The notes: generated from the letters alone by a model not told the origin. Shown: positions 42,501 to 52,679, numbered from the stretch's first letter. The stretch: 64,000 nt of DNA from Bacteroidales bacterium (GCA_016709865.1 JADJLX010000002.1:372001-436000), one strand, 5' to 3'. Translations and numbers: made by a program.

Positions 42501-43523
42501 CTATTTTCCCATTTTCCTTTTGACTGATTTTCTCCAGAGGAACTCCTCATCAATTGATATTATACTCTTTCCTCTTTTGGTGTCATCCTCGATTTCACCT
42601 ATAAGGAGTTTCGCAGCTTCAAGACCCATCTTCCTTGGATCCTGATTAATTACAGTTAGCTGAGGATCAAAGGAATCAGTTATCTCAACGAAGCCGAATC
42701 CAAATATGCCTATATCTTCCGGAATCCTTAATCCGGCCTCTTTAGCTGCCTTATATGCTCCAAGCGCGACCCTGTCATTAACAGTGTAAATAACTTCAGG
42801 AAGATTTCCTGAACTGTTAAGTTTTCTGAACGATTCATAGCCATCCTTCAGCTCAAAACCGCTTTCAATAATCCATTCCCTTTTTATTGGAATTTTATGT
42901 TTCGAAAGTGTCTCAGTAAATCCTTCGGCTCTTTCCTTCCCAATACTTGTAGTCTGAAATCCGGCAAAATTGGCAAGCCTTGAATAACCCTCTTCAATTA
43001 TGCGGTTTAATGAACTGGCAGCGCCTGATTTATCATTAAAAACAACTCTCGAAAACTTCATGTTTTTAAAAGCACGGTCAAAAAACACCAGAGGAATATT
43101 CATCTTCCTTACAATGTCAAACATTTGACTGTCTTTCGTTTCCTGCGAGAGACAGACAAGGAGTCCATCGACCCTCATTCCGATAAGATTCTCTATGTTT
43201 TGTTTCTCGATCCGCTCTTTTTCACGCGAAACTGTAAGTATAACATGGTAACTATGCTCTGTTGCGTAATCTATCATGCTATCAACAACATAAGAGAAAA
43301 AACTATTTTCCAGGTCTGGTACAACAATGCCAATTGTGAAGGTACGCCTTGAGTTTAACTGCCGGGCGATAAGGTTAGGCACATATCCCATCTTACCGGC
43401 TGTTTCGATTATCTTCTTTTTCATTGCTTTTGATATATCCGGATGGTCACGGAGTGCCTTTGACACCGTGACCCTGGATATATTAAGCTCCTTTGCAATA
43501 TCCGATTGCCGGATGTTGACCAT
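42501..43523 (-). CDS. LacI-family transcriptional regulator
   Basis: 340 residues. The helix-turn-helix and hinge at the N-terminus read SDIAKELNISRVTVSKALRD then MGYVPNLIARQLNSRRTFTI, followed by a periplasmic-binding-protein-like sensor (IGIVVPDLENSFFSYVVDSM, RVDGLLVCLSQETKDSQMFD, EDIGIFGFGFVEITDSFDPQ). It should repress or activate sugar genes in response to a sugar ligand. It starts 8 nt after the stop of the GH29 fucosidase gene, so the two form an operon and L-fucose or a fucosylated product is a reasonable inducer; that is inference. Confidence 0.92.
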   Translation of the reverse strand: MVNIRQSDIAKELNISRVTVSKALRDHPDISKAMKKKIIETAGKMGYVPNLIARQLNSRRTFTIGIVVPDLENSFFSYVVDSMIDYATEHSYHVILTVSREKERIEKQNIENLIGMRVDGLLVCLSQETKDSQMFDIVRKMNIPLVFFDRAFKNMKFSRVVFNDKSGAASSLNRIIEEGYSRLANFAGFQTTSIGKERAEGFTETLSKHKIPIKREWIIESGFELKDGYESFRKLNSSGNLPEVIYTVNDRVALGAYKAAKEAGLRIPEDIGIFGFGFVEITDSFDPQLTVINQDPRKMGLEAAKLLIGEIEDDTKRGKSIISIDEEFLWRKSVKRKMGK

Positions 43524-43531
43524 ACTGACGC

Positions 43532-45049
43532 CTATTTTTTGAATTCGATTTTAAAACCAATTACCTGCCATGCCGGTAATTTAGCAGGTTTCTTTATAAC
43601 AAGTCCGTTTTCATTTACAGTCCATTTAAGCTTCACATCGCTTCCAAGTATCTTAACAGATGCAACAGGATCAACTTTAAATCTGGAGTTTTTTGCAAGC
43701 GACTTTATTACTATATCTTCCGCAGGAGTACCAAGACAATAAGCATAAAGGAAACCATCTTTTGTTGTGAAGCGAATGTCTTTTGAATTGAATTTATAGT
43801 TTTCATTAAACCTTCCGGGTTTAACTGCTTTGGCTTCTGCTGATTTCTCCCCATAGGTCTGCCAAGGACGTGAACCATAAATACCTTCACCGTTTGCAGC
43901 AGTCCATACTCCTACTTCCTCGAGAATCTGTATCATATCGGGTTCAAGGTCACCTTCTGGTGTCTGAACCACATTAATAAGAAGGTTACCGTTCTTGCTT
44001 ACTATATCAACAAGCATCTGAATAACCTCATTCGCAGTTTTATACCGCTGGCCGGTTCTGTAATACCAATCACCAATCGAAGTATCTGTCTGCCAGGGAT
44101 AGTCACTTATTGTATCAAGCACCCCGCGCTCAACGTCCTGTGCCCATTTGCCTTCTGATGGCTGTTTGCAGGTGTATACCACATCAAGTGTACCGTTATT
44201 CCCGGCTACATTCTGGTTATAGTAATGTGCAATGAGGCTTCTGCCAACATCACCAAAAGGCATCTGGCTGTCAGAATACAGGAGGTCAGGATGATATTGA
44301 TCAATAAGCTCTTTGATGCTGCTGAACCACTCAATCTGGAATACAAGATTATTTGTCAGCCATCCTTTATCATCAGGCAGTGCCGGTGCATGATAAAGAT
44401 CCCAGAATGCAGGATAAGCTCCATCGTAAGGAACACCGGCTTTCGGTCCGGTTTTATCGGAGCCATGTGCATTCTGATACCAGGTAAAGCTGGCTCCGAG
44501 ATGTTCCGAAACACCAAATTTCATACCCTGCTTTTTTGCTGCCTGCTGCCATAGTTTGACTACATCCTTCTTAGGACCCATTTTTACTGCATTCCACTTA
44601 TGAATTCTTGAATCCCACAGGAAGAAATTATCATGATGGGTTCCCATACTGAAGAAATATTTTGCACCAGCTTTCTTATAAAGCTCCATCAGTTTGTCAG
44701 GATCCCACTTTTCTGCTTTCCAGAGTGGAATTATATCCTTAAACCCAAATTCTGATGGATGACCATAATTGGCAATATGATATTTATAGGACGGATCAGT
44801 TTCAATATACATTCTCTTAGCGTACCAGTCGCCCTGACGCGGAACTGCCTGGGGTCCCCAATGCGACCAGATGCCGAATTTTGCATCCCTGAACCATTCA
44901 GGATACTGATATTGTTTCAACGATTCATCAGTTGGTTTGTAGGGGCCTTCTGCGATTGGTAACTTCCCCTGCTGAGACAGAAGCGGTAGCGTTACGAACA
45001 TAGCCAAAACGGTTATCAGGTTGAGTTGTTTGAAAATGTTGGTTTTCAT
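43532..45049 (-). CDS. GH29 alpha-L-fucosidase
   Basis: 505 residues with a signal peptide (LITVLAMFVTLPLLSQ). GH29 features are WFRDAKFGIWSHWGPQAVP, GAKYFFSMGTHHDNFFLWDS, FGVSEHLGASFTWYQ and YHPDLLYSDSQMPFGD, in which the Asp after LLYS is the likely nucleophile. NGNLLINVVQTPEGDLEPDM closes the barrel, and a C-terminal beta-sandwich ends the protein. It is a retaining exo-fucosidase, probably periplasmic. Together with the GH95 enzyme at the left edge it points to fucosylated glycan use. It is co-transcribed with the LacI regulator. Confidence 0.92.
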   Translation of the reverse strand: MKTNIFKQLNLITVLAMFVTLPLLSQQGKLPIAEGPYKPTDESLKQYQYPEWFRDAKFGIWSHWGPQAVPRQGDWYAKRMYIETDPSYKYHIANYGHPSEFGFKDIIPLWKAEKWDPDKLMELYKKAGAKYFFSMGTHHDNFFLWDSRIHKWNAVKMGPKKDVVKLWQQAAKKQGMKFGVSEHLGASFTWYQNAHGSDKTGPKAGVPYDGAYPAFWDLYHAPALPDDKGWLTNNLVFQIEWFSSIKELIDQYHPDLLYSDSQMPFGDVGRSLIAHYYNQNVAGNNGTLDVVYTCKQPSEGKWAQDVERGVLDTISDYPWQTDTSIGDWYYRTGQRYKTANEVIQMLVDIVSKNGNLLINVVQTPEGDLEPDMIQILEEVGVWTAANGEGIYGSRPWQTYGEKSAEAKAVKPGRFNENYKFNSKDIRFTTKDGFLYAYCLGTPAEDIVIKSLAKNSRFKVDPVASVKILGSDVKLKWTVNENGLVIKKPAKLPAWQVIGFKIEFKK

Positions 45050-45101
45050 TTTGATCAGGTTTTGTTTATTATTATGTGCTTTAAATGCAATAGCTTATTT
45101 T

Positions 45102-45130
45102 AACCACGGAGGACACGGAGTTTCACTGAG
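45102..45130. repeat. Single-arm CACGGAG element
   Basis: AACCACGGAGGACACGGAGT followed by TTCACTGAG keeps the roughly 10-nt spacing of CACGGAG units. It lies just upstream of the GH29 gene. Confidence 0.6.
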
Positions 45131-45140
45131 TATTACGGGT

Positions 45141-45175
45141 CTTACTTTTGTCTTTTTACTTCTGTCTTTTGTCTT
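45141..45175. repeat. 7-nt-register array (TTGTCTT type)
   Basis: Five contiguous 7-mers related to TTGTCTT and TTTACTT fill 35 nt between the CACGGAG element and the stop of the nucleotidyltransferase gene at 45179. Confidence 0.75.
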
Positions 45176-45178
45176 AAA

Positions 45179-46315
45179 TTAGTATCTAACCTTAATATTA
45201 ATTGCTCCGGGTATCTCTTTTTCTGATGCGACAATAACATAACCTCCGCCACTTCCAGAGGTTATTGCTCCCGGGTAATTTGGAAAATATTTTGTTTCCA
45301 TTTCATCCATAACCCATTGAGGAACAGTTAGAGGCAATACTTTCTTCCACGACAGAAAGGTATCAGTCATGCCCTTCCCGAGTCCCTTAATATCTTTTTT
45401 CAGTATACTTTCCCAGCAAAGATTGCCTGCTTCACCCAGCTCTTTAATCAATTGTTTTTCGAGATGCATCTCTTTGAGAGGATCGTAACCTTCTGGCCTG
45501 GGTTCAAGAGGAACCAGGTGCAGTACATCCGAAAGCCAGTCACAAACATCCCTGTTTGTTGAGGAATCGATTCTTTCGGGCCAGAAACCTCCGTTATAAT
45601 AAAGCCTGTTTATTCCGGGACAAAGAAGGCCAATATGATCCTGTGAACCAGAAATATACTGTTTACCCGGAGGGTTCTCTGCTCCGAAAAGCAGTTTTGC
45701 ATTCGTTTTAGGATTACCATCAGGATATCTGTCGCCCCATAGCTGTATCCCTACTTTTCGTGAACTGGTTGCAAGGCCTGATCTGTCATTAAAATCCAAA
45801 GTTGGCCAGATCTGTGCAACCACGACTGATCCCGGATGAATTTCTGAGACCCATGGCTGATCGAGCCATCCACCGGCAAGACAGAGCCTGTACGGAAAGC
45901 GCATTTCTTTTTTCGTGCCTGAACTGGAACGGGCTGGTAAGCCAGGCTCCGGGATACGTTCCAGGACAACATATTCTATTCCGAGCTTTTTACAAAGGAT
46001 CTCTTTTTCCGGAGTGTGGCCATCGTGATTGACTACAAAAACATCAGGTTTTATCCTTTTCAGGTCAGGTTCAAAATCGAGCATTCCCATTCCCGAGGCA
46101 AGGAAAGCATCATGAACATATCTTACTGACCTGACAATATAAAGACGTTCCTCTTCAGAAAAGACAGGTTTTTTTCCTTTTAACTGAAGCAGGTTTTCAT
46201 CCCTTCCCAAACTCACATACAGATCGCCGTAAGCTGCAGCGGTTTTAAAAAATGCCACATGTCCTCCGTGTAAAAGATCATAACAACCGCTTACAAATAC
46301 CTTTCTGCTTTTCAT
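45179..46315 (-). CDS. Cytidylyltransferase-like / GHMP kinase-like fusion protein
   Basis: 378 residues in two parts. Residues ~1-130 form a nucleotidyltransferase of the HxGH type: KVFVSGCYDLLHGGHVAFFK at the N-terminus, where HGGH is the HxGH motif. Residues ~140-378 resemble a GHMP sugar kinase: FPYRLCLAGGWLDQPWVSEI, FNDRSGLATSSRKVGIQLWG as the nucleotide loop, and AITSGSGGGYVIVASEK as the third motif. The fusion suggests sequential phosphorylation and nucleotidyl transfer of one sugar. The substrate cannot be read from the sequence; heptose, L-fucose or L-galactose are options. It follows the epimerase gene by 11 nt, so the pair likely makes or salvages a GDP-sugar. Confidence 0.8.
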   Translation of the reverse strand: MKSRKVFVSGCYDLLHGGHVAFFKTAAAYGDLYVSLGRDENLLQLKGKKPVFSEEERLYIVRSVRYVHDAFLASGMGMLDFEPDLKRIKPDVFVVNHDGHTPEKEILCKKLGIEYVVLERIPEPGLPARSSSGTKKEMRFPYRLCLAGGWLDQPWVSEIHPGSVVVAQIWPTLDFNDRSGLATSSRKVGIQLWGDRYPDGNPKTNAKLLFGAENPPGKQYISGSQDHIGLLCPGINRLYYNGGFWPERIDSSTNRDVCDWLSDVLHLVPLEPRPEGYDPLKEMHLEKQLIKELGEAGNLCWESILKKDIKGLGKGMTDTFLSWKKVLPLTVPQWVMDEMETKYFPNYPGAITSGSGGGYVIVASEKEIPGAINIKVRY

Positions 46316-46326
46316 TTAAAGGACAC

Positions 46327-47328
46327 TTATTTGTTAAACCGGTTTACACCTTTCTTTTCTCTCGATTCATTAACCATCTCTTCTTTAATCCAGTCGTAGG
46401 TTTTCTTCATTCCTTTTTTAAGAGGAATAGACGGCTCCCAGCCAAGATACTTTTTTATCAATGTGTTTTCGCTGTTACGGCCTCTTACACCTTTTGGTGC
46501 ACCCAGGTCATATTTTCTTTCCATCTTAAACCCGGCAATATCCTCAACAATATCAACAAGCTGATTTATTGAAACCATCTCGCTGCTTCCAAGGTTAATT
46601 GGTTCATTTATATTGCTGTACATAATGTCCTGAATCCCTTTTATACAGTCGTCGATATACATAAAACTCCTGGTCTGATGGCCATCGCCCCAGATGACTA
46701 TCTCTTTTTTCCCGTTAAGCTGGGCATCAATCACTTTACGGCACATAGCAGCCGGGGCCTTCTCCCTGCCTCCATCATAAGTACCATGAGGACCATATAC
46801 GTTATGAAACCTTGCTACTCTTGTAATTAGTCCAAAATCTTCAGAAAAATGGCGGCACATTCTTTCGCTGAAAAGCTTCTCCCAGCCGTATCCATCTTCA
46901 GCCAGAGCGGGATAAGCGTCTGATTCCTTCAGTCCGGGATTTGCAGGATCTGTCTGTTTTTCACCATTGTAGACACATGCGGATGATGCATAGAAGAATC
47001 TGTCTATTCCACACTCTTTTGATGCCATCAGAAGATGAGTATTGATAAGGACACTTATCATACAGGCGGCTTTGTTATTCTCTATAAAGCCCATGCCACC
47101 CATATCGGCTGCAAGGTTAAAAACCTCATTATAACCGTTCACCGCAGTGAAGCAGTTTTCCTTTAATCTGAGATCAAGCACGAGATTATCAGCATCATCG
47201 GAAACCTGATACCACTCGTTTAATGGTTTAATATCAACCGCTCTTACTTTATTGCCTTTTTTTGTCAGTTCCTTAACAAGATGACCGCCTATAAAACCAC
47301 CTGCTCCTGCTACTAATATTCTTTTCAT
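46327..47328 (-). CDS. NAD-dependent epimerase, GDP-mannose 3,5-epimerase-like
   Basis: 333 residues, extended SDR fold. The N-terminal GxxGxxG motif is VAGAGGFIGGHLVKELTKKG. The catalytic region is FFYASSACVYNGE (Ser) and the YxxxK pair DGYGWEKLFSERMC. ADMGGMGFIENNKA and RFHNVYGPHGTYDGGREKAP are characteristic of the GDP-mannose 3',5'-epimerase branch, which yields GDP-L-galactose or GDP-L-gulose. It is adjacent to the nucleotidyltransferase-kinase fusion, consistent with a short GDP-sugar pathway. Related dehydratase/epimerases for heptoses cannot be excluded. Confidence 0.87.
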   Translation of the reverse strand: MKRILVAGAGGFIGGHLVKELTKKGNKVRAVDIKPLNEWYQVSDDADNLVLDLRLKENCFTAVNGYNEVFNLAADMGGMGFIENNKAACMISVLINTHLLMASKECGIDRFFYASSACVYNGEKQTDPANPGLKESDAYPALAEDGYGWEKLFSERMCRHFSEDFGLITRVARFHNVYGPHGTYDGGREKAPAAMCRKVIDAQLNGKKEIVIWGDGHQTRSFMYIDDCIKGIQDIMYSNINEPINLGSSEMVSINQLVDIVEDIAGFKMERKYDLGAPKGVRGRNSENTLIKKYLGWEPSIPLKKGMKKTYDWIKEEMVNESREKKGVNRFNK

Positions 47329-47381
47329 ACTATTAAAATTTAATACATACTTACACGATTACTTTCGCGTGTACTTAAATA

Positions 47382-47389
47382 CAAAAATA
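47382..47389 (-). promoter_or_regulatory. Possible -7 promoter element of the epimerase operon
   Basis: On the minus strand this reads TATTTTTG, matching TAnnTTTG, 53 nt upstream of the start at 47328. A -33 TTG is present but at a longer spacing than usual. Confidence 0.4.
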
Positions 47390-47412
47390 GTATTTTTTTA
47401 ATACACTAGGTA

Positions 47413-47468
47413 TTTTCAATTTTGAATTACGAATTTTGAATTACAAATTTTGAATTTTGAATTTTTAA
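47413..47468. repeat. 7-nt-register array (TTTTGAA / TTACGAA type)
   Basis: Eight contiguous 7-mers (56 nt) alternate between TTTTGAA-like and TTACGAA-like words. The last one overlaps the TAA stop of the serine hydrolase gene at 47465. The length equals that of the array at 7567. Confidence 0.85.
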
Positions 47469-49084
47469 TTACTATTAATCTTGCCAGTCAGTACAATAGG
47501 TGCAGACTGTGCTCCCTGACCAGGAACTGGTCCTCTTCCTCCTTTTCGTGTCAGACTTACATTTATGCTTCCGGCCTCCTCCGAGAATTTGATAATTACA
47601 CCTTCAGCACCAAGGGTCTCTTCAACAAACCGAACAGTAAAATCGAGAGTATTGACGTCTGTCCAGGTGTAGTAACCGGCTGGTCTGATAACAGGGTGAA
47701 GAATACTGTAATTGGCATCGACCGATTTTGAAGCCGGCCGGGGAGCAGAGAGAAGCGATGTAAGTAAGGTATTGGACCGCACCCAAGAATCCTTACCTGC
47801 TTTGATGTTATAGGATATATTCTCTCTTTTAATTGATAGTTCGCAGATATCATTATTAAACCTAAATCCGATACCCTGTATACCATAATTATTCTCGTCA
47901 AAAGTCACAGATTTACCTGAAACCTTCGTCTGAAAATGGGAATCCTGCGAGGGAACCGAAGTTGTTTTAATTGACAAAGCAGCTAGTTTTTTTCCAAGCT
48001 CATTGTTAGCATTCTGATCGGCAGGCAATGGTTTAGAATCCTTTATAGCAGGATACAAATAATTCCATACAAGATCCAGTTCTTTCTGTGTATTTGCAGC
48101 ATTGGCTGTTAGAACTACAATTGCGTCCTTATCGGGAAGTAAGATTACAAACTGTCCTGCCATACCATCGAGCCGTACACTATTGTTCCTGCCTCTCCAC
48201 ATCTGGTAACAGTAACCCTGAACCCAGTCATTCAGTTCCGGGGGAATATTTGCTGATCCTCCTTCGCTTTTGATCTTGAATGAAGTTGCTTCCTTAACCC
48301 ACTCTTCAGGAATAAGCTGTTTTCCGTTCCAGTTACCCTTTTGAATAAGCAACTGACCAAATTTTGCCATGTCCTCAGTGCGCAATCTTAAACCAATCAT
48401 TCCAAGGTTAATACCCTGAGGATTGAGATCCCAGTCGATACCTTTAATTTCAAGAGGTTTAAAAATCCTGGGCTGCAGATAGTTGTAAATAGTTTCCCCT
48501 GTAACCTGCTGGACTATTGCTGAAAGCATAAATGTGGCCATATTGAAATACTTAAAAACCGTACCTGGTTTTGCAGCAGGACTCATAGACAGAAAAGAGC
48601 GTACCCATTCATCATTCTGACCAAAACGCGGTTCTGCAGGAATCCCTGTTGCCATCATTAGCAGATCTTTTACGGTCATTGATTTCATAAGATCGCTGAT
48701 AGTATCGGGCAGAGAGGCAGGAAAGAAAGAGACTACCTTATCGGTCAGCTTAAGTCTGTTTTCAGAAACTGCAAGTCCGATTGCGGTTGCAGTAAAAGTT
48801 TTACTGGCAGAATACATTATATGTTTAAGATCGGGCCCGTAAGGATTCCACCAGCCTTCAGCAACAACTTTGCCATGCCTGATAAACATAAAACTATGAA
48901 TCTCTGTCTTCCCTGTGTCTATTGCATTTACAAAGTCAATAATACCTTTAGAGGATATACCCTCCTGCTCCGGTGTGCTCCTTTGCAACCTGACTGAGGT
49001 TTGTCCCTGTGAATTTACTATCAGACAGCAGCCAAGTATCAGTATAAGGAATGATCTGTTTAAATTTCTCATATCAGATAACAT
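47465..49084 (-). CDS. Secreted class C beta-lactamase-related serine hydrolase
   Basis: 539 residues; the start could also be the Met at residue 5 (MRNLNRSFLILI), since the signal peptide begins there. The SxxK motif is MYSASKTFTATAIGLAV, with a YxN-type motif in TVFKYFNMATFMLSAI. VRLDGMAGQFVILLPDKDAI is near the third motif position. A C-terminal beta-rich extension of ~150 residues follows residue ~370 and is of unknown fold. The family covers esterases, peptidases and transesterases rather than true beta-lactamases. It is 21 nt downstream of the CE1-like esterase gene at 49106 and likely co-transcribed. Confidence 0.85.
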   Translation of the reverse strand: MLSDMRNLNRSFLILILGCCLIVNSQGQTSVRLQRSTPEQEGISSKGIIDFVNAIDTGKTEIHSFMFIRHGKVVAEGWWNPYGPDLKHIMYSASKTFTATAIGLAVSENRLKLTDKVVSFFPASLPDTISDLMKSMTVKDLLMMATGIPAEPRFGQNDEWVRSFLSMSPAAKPGTVFKYFNMATFMLSAIVQQVTGETIYNYLQPRIFKPLEIKGIDWDLNPQGINLGMIGLRLRTEDMAKFGQLLIQKGNWNGKQLIPEEWVKEATSFKIKSEGGSANIPPELNDWVQGYCYQMWRGRNNSVRLDGMAGQFVILLPDKDAIVVLTANAANTQKELDLVWNYLYPAIKDSKPLPADQNANNELGKKLAALSIKTTSVPSQDSHFQTKVSGKSVTFDENNYGIQGIGFRFNNDICELSIKRENISYNIKAGKDSWVRSNTLLTSLLSAPRPASKSVDANYSILHPVIRPAGYYTWTDVNTLDFTVRFVEETLGAEGVIIKFSEEAGSINVSLTRKGGRGPVPGQGAQSAPIVLTGKINSN

Positions 49085-49105
49085 TTTATATAATTAGTTA
49101 GTATT

Positions 49106-50290
<1,185 letters not shown>

Positions 50291-50324
50291 TTACATTTAT
50301 TTATAGAGTCAGTTTATCATTATT

Positions 50325-50383
50325 CCCTTTGTGTTAGTTAGTGTATCCCGATAGTTATCTGGACTTTGTACCCTTTGTGGTTA
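50325..50383. repeat. Degenerate CCCTTTGTG element
   Basis: Two CCCTTTGTG words, the inverse of the CACAAAGG unit at 32403, bracket a CCCGATAGTTATCTGG stretch resembling the palindrome CCCGATAACTATCGGG at 59747. A degraded member of the same intergenic repeat family. Confidence 0.55.
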
Positions 50384-50397
50384 AATGGTTTTAACTA

Positions 50398-51477
50398 TTA
50401 TTTCACAGCCAATTTATACCATTTAATTGCATTCCGGCTATATATTTTATCTACGATATTTTTCGGGAGCTGAAGTCCCTTGAAAGTTCCTCTGAACTGA
50501 GGGGCAGTCATCTCTTCATCAGATGTGAAATACTTCCAGTCAGCTGTCCATGTTTCATGCATTCGCTTCTTAAATCCATCGGGATTACTGCTTCCGCTAT
50601 AGCCTGCATCTGTGCCATACAGCAGCCTGTCCTGGTATTTGATGCAGAAATTGCGAACTCTCTCCCGGTCGCTGGCTGACTGATACTGAAGGTGGCAGAT
50701 CCTGGCAGACATATCGACTGCCAGATTCGGGAACCTGTCGAGTCGGGCGGCAATGGAATCAACATTCCATTCGAAACTGGCAAGATGGCATCCTATAAAA
50801 GTAAGATCGGGATGTTTCTTAAGAAGGTTATCGCGGGCACTCATCTGATCCTCGTATGAAGGATACTCGGGATGGAGATACATATGGTATTGCGGATTTC
50901 TCGCAAAATAACTGCTGTCGCTGCTCACAGTCATTTCTTCCAGTGGGAGCCAGCAGTTTCTTGGTTCACCGAGATGACCTGTAATTGGCAGTCCTTTATA
51001 AATAATGTATTTAATTATGTCATCAAGACGCGGATCATCTATCATTATGAATTTACCGGTCCGGTCTCTGACAGTCATTCCAACGTTTTTCCAGATTTTA
51101 ACTGAGATTGCCCCGCCTGCAATTCCGTTCTGAATCTCAGTCTGCGTGTTCATTATCCATTCCATAGATCCAAAATCAGTTGTATCGAATACAAATGAGG
51201 ACCCATAAAATACTTTTCCCGGGTGCTTTTCAACAGTTTTCAGTGCATAGTCAAGCTGGCTGGCCATGTTTGCCGAATCGCCATGATCGACGCCAAGAGT
51301 AATAAGCAAAAAGTTATCTGCTTCCGCCTGATCCTCAAACGCTCCATCATCGCTATTGATGTGTATGTGAGAATCTATTTTCAACACCTTTTGATAATCC
51401 TCAGCGGTGTAATATTCTGTCTGGCAGCCTGCAATCACTAAGACTGCAATAACAATAAGTGCAGATTTTACTTTCAT
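50398..51477 (-). CDS. Amidohydrolase-2 family lipoprotein
   Basis: 359 residues. The signal ends VLVIAGCQTEYY, a lipobox. The TIM-barrel metal motif is KIDSHIHINSDDG (HxH), followed by LPITGHLGEPRNCWLPLEE (His), TFIGCHLASFEWNVDS (His) and RLLYGTDAGYSGSSNPDG (Asp). These fit the Amidohydro_2 (PF04909) group, which includes decarboxylases and lactonases. The substrate is unknown; in sugar loci such enzymes often hydrolyse sugar lactones. It is on the same strand as the isomerase gene upstream, which ends in a strong terminator. Confidence 0.85.
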   Translation of the reverse strand: MKVKSALIVIAVLVIAGCQTEYYTAEDYQKVLKIDSHIHINSDDGAFEDQAEADNFLLITLGVDHGDSANMASQLDYALKTVEKHPGKVFYGSSFVFDTTDFGSMEWIMNTQTEIQNGIAGGAISVKIWKNVGMTVRDRTGKFIMIDDPRLDDIIKYIIYKGLPITGHLGEPRNCWLPLEEMTVSSDSSYFARNPQYHMYLHPEYPSYEDQMSARDNLLKKHPDLTFIGCHLASFEWNVDSIAARLDRFPNLAVDMSARICHLQYQSASDRERVRNFCIKYQDRLLYGTDAGYSGSSNPDGFKKRMHETWTADWKYFTSDEEMTAPQFRGTFKGLQLPKNIVDKIYSRNAIKWYKLAVK

Positions 51478-51503
51478 TTGTCAGGAGGTTTTGGTCACCA
51501 ATA

Positions 51504-51548
51504 AAAGTAATAAAAAAAGAAGATCACAGAAATAAATCTGTGATCTTC
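51504..51548 (-). terminator. Intrinsic terminator of the isomerase gene
   Basis: On the minus strand a 12-bp perfect stem (GAAGATCACAGA with its complement, loop TTTATT) at 51519-51548 is followed by TTTTTTTATTACTTTT. A second small hairpin, CACGGATTTAAGTCCGTG at 51562-51579, precedes it. Confidence 0.85.
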
Positions 51549-51589
51549 GATTATTATTTAACACGGATTTAAGTCCGTGATAATTCACT

Positions 51590-52471
51590 CTATTTCTTCA
51601 GAGGCATTTTAACATAATCAGCATAGTTCAGAAAATCGATACTTTTCTGGCAGCTGACAAAGTTTGTGAAGTTATATCTTTCAACCTCAACAACGCCATA
51701 TTTCATTCCTGAAATTTTAGCACCCTTCCATATAGCAGCAAAATCCATCATGCCGCTTGCGCCAATCTCTTCCTTATCTTTAATGTGCCATAGTTCGAAA
51801 CGGCCAGGATATTTGTTGAAATAATCAACAGGATTTGCACCGCCTACAACTGCCCAGTAGAGGTCAATCTCGAACATTACTTTTGAAGGATCTGTATTTT
51901 CAAGCATATATTCATACATCACTTTTCCATCAAGCTTTGTAGAAAATTCCTTGTCATGATTGTGATAACCAAAACGTATTCCTTTTGCATTGCACATTGC
52001 TCCCACTTCGTTGAAATAGTCGCAATAAGCTTTTAGTCCTTCAAGACTTTTATATGCTGTTCCTCCCATCGAAGGCTGAACAATATATTTCGCTCCTGCG
52101 GCAACGTGAGCATCGATACAGGTTGCCCACCATTCCATAGTTTTTGCTTTGTTTGCTGCATCAGGCACACTCTGTCCGGTATGCGAACTCAGAACAGTCA
52201 GTTTATTGGCTTTGCATAATTCTTTAAAAGCAACAGGGTCCATGCCGTAAAATTTACCATTTGCATAACCTGCCGGTTCAACAAATTTGTAACCCATTTC
52301 ATTCACTCTTCTGATTGTGTAGGGTACATTTTTATTGATTGAGTCGCGTAATGAGTATAACTGAAGTCCAATAAACTTCTGAGCAGGTTTCTTGAATGAA
52401 TAACTTGCTGTAAGTATCAGGCCGGTCAGTGCAGCCAATAGAACAATTGTAAATAAACTTCTTTTTTTCAT
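51590..52471 (-). CDS. Secreted sugar phosphate isomerase/epimerase-like protein
   Basis: 293 residues with a signal peptide (LFTIVLLAALTGLILTASYS). The xylose-isomerase-like TIM barrel starts FIGLQLYSLRDSINKNVPYT; metal-ligand candidates are in VMFEIDLYWAVVGG (Glu), FGYHNHDKEFS (His) and LWHIKDKEE (His). MKYGVVEVERYNFTNFVSC is the last strand. Many Bacteroidota carry exported members of this family in sugar loci; the reaction is probably an isomerisation or epimerisation of an oxidised sugar, matching the Gfo/Idh/MocA enzymes in the region. Confidence 0.87.
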   Translation of the reverse strand: MKKRSLFTIVLLAALTGLILTASYSFKKPAQKFIGLQLYSLRDSINKNVPYTIRRVNEMGYKFVEPAGYANGKFYGMDPVAFKELCKANKLTVLSSHTGQSVPDAANKAKTMEWWATCIDAHVAAGAKYIVQPSMGGTAYKSLEGLKAYCDYFNEVGAMCNAKGIRFGYHNHDKEFSTKLDGKVMYEYMLENTDPSKVMFEIDLYWAVVGGANPVDYFNKYPGRFELWHIKDKEEIGASGMMDFAAIWKGAKISGMKYGVVEVERYNFTNFVSCQKSIDFLNYADYVKMPLKK

Positions 52472-52629
52472 TTTGGTCAGGTTTTAGAATTTTGACGAAA
52501 GATACATAAATAATTCAAAAATGACTAAAAGATGAAAGTGAGAATGGGAGAAACGGAGAAGATGTGAATGGGAGAAAAAGACTTGTCATCGTGCAGGAGC
52601 AGGACTTTCAACAATTGAAAAGAAAGAGT

Positions 52630-52637
52630 AACTTTGA
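52630..52637 (+). promoter_or_regulatory. -7 promoter element of the pectate lyase operon
   Basis: TAACTTTG matches TAnnTTTG and lies 43 nt upstream of the ATG at 52680, giving a normal leader length. A TTG at 52615 is closer than the usual -33 spacing. Confidence 0.5.
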
Positions 52638-52679
52638 AATATCAGCATTGTAATAACAATAAGTAAAATCTGTTTATAT

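Noticed and set aside
52529..52575. Further heptad array before the pectate lyase operon
   Set aside because: GAATGGGAGAAA occurs twice at 24-nt spacing, but the words between do not keep a 7-nt register convincingly.
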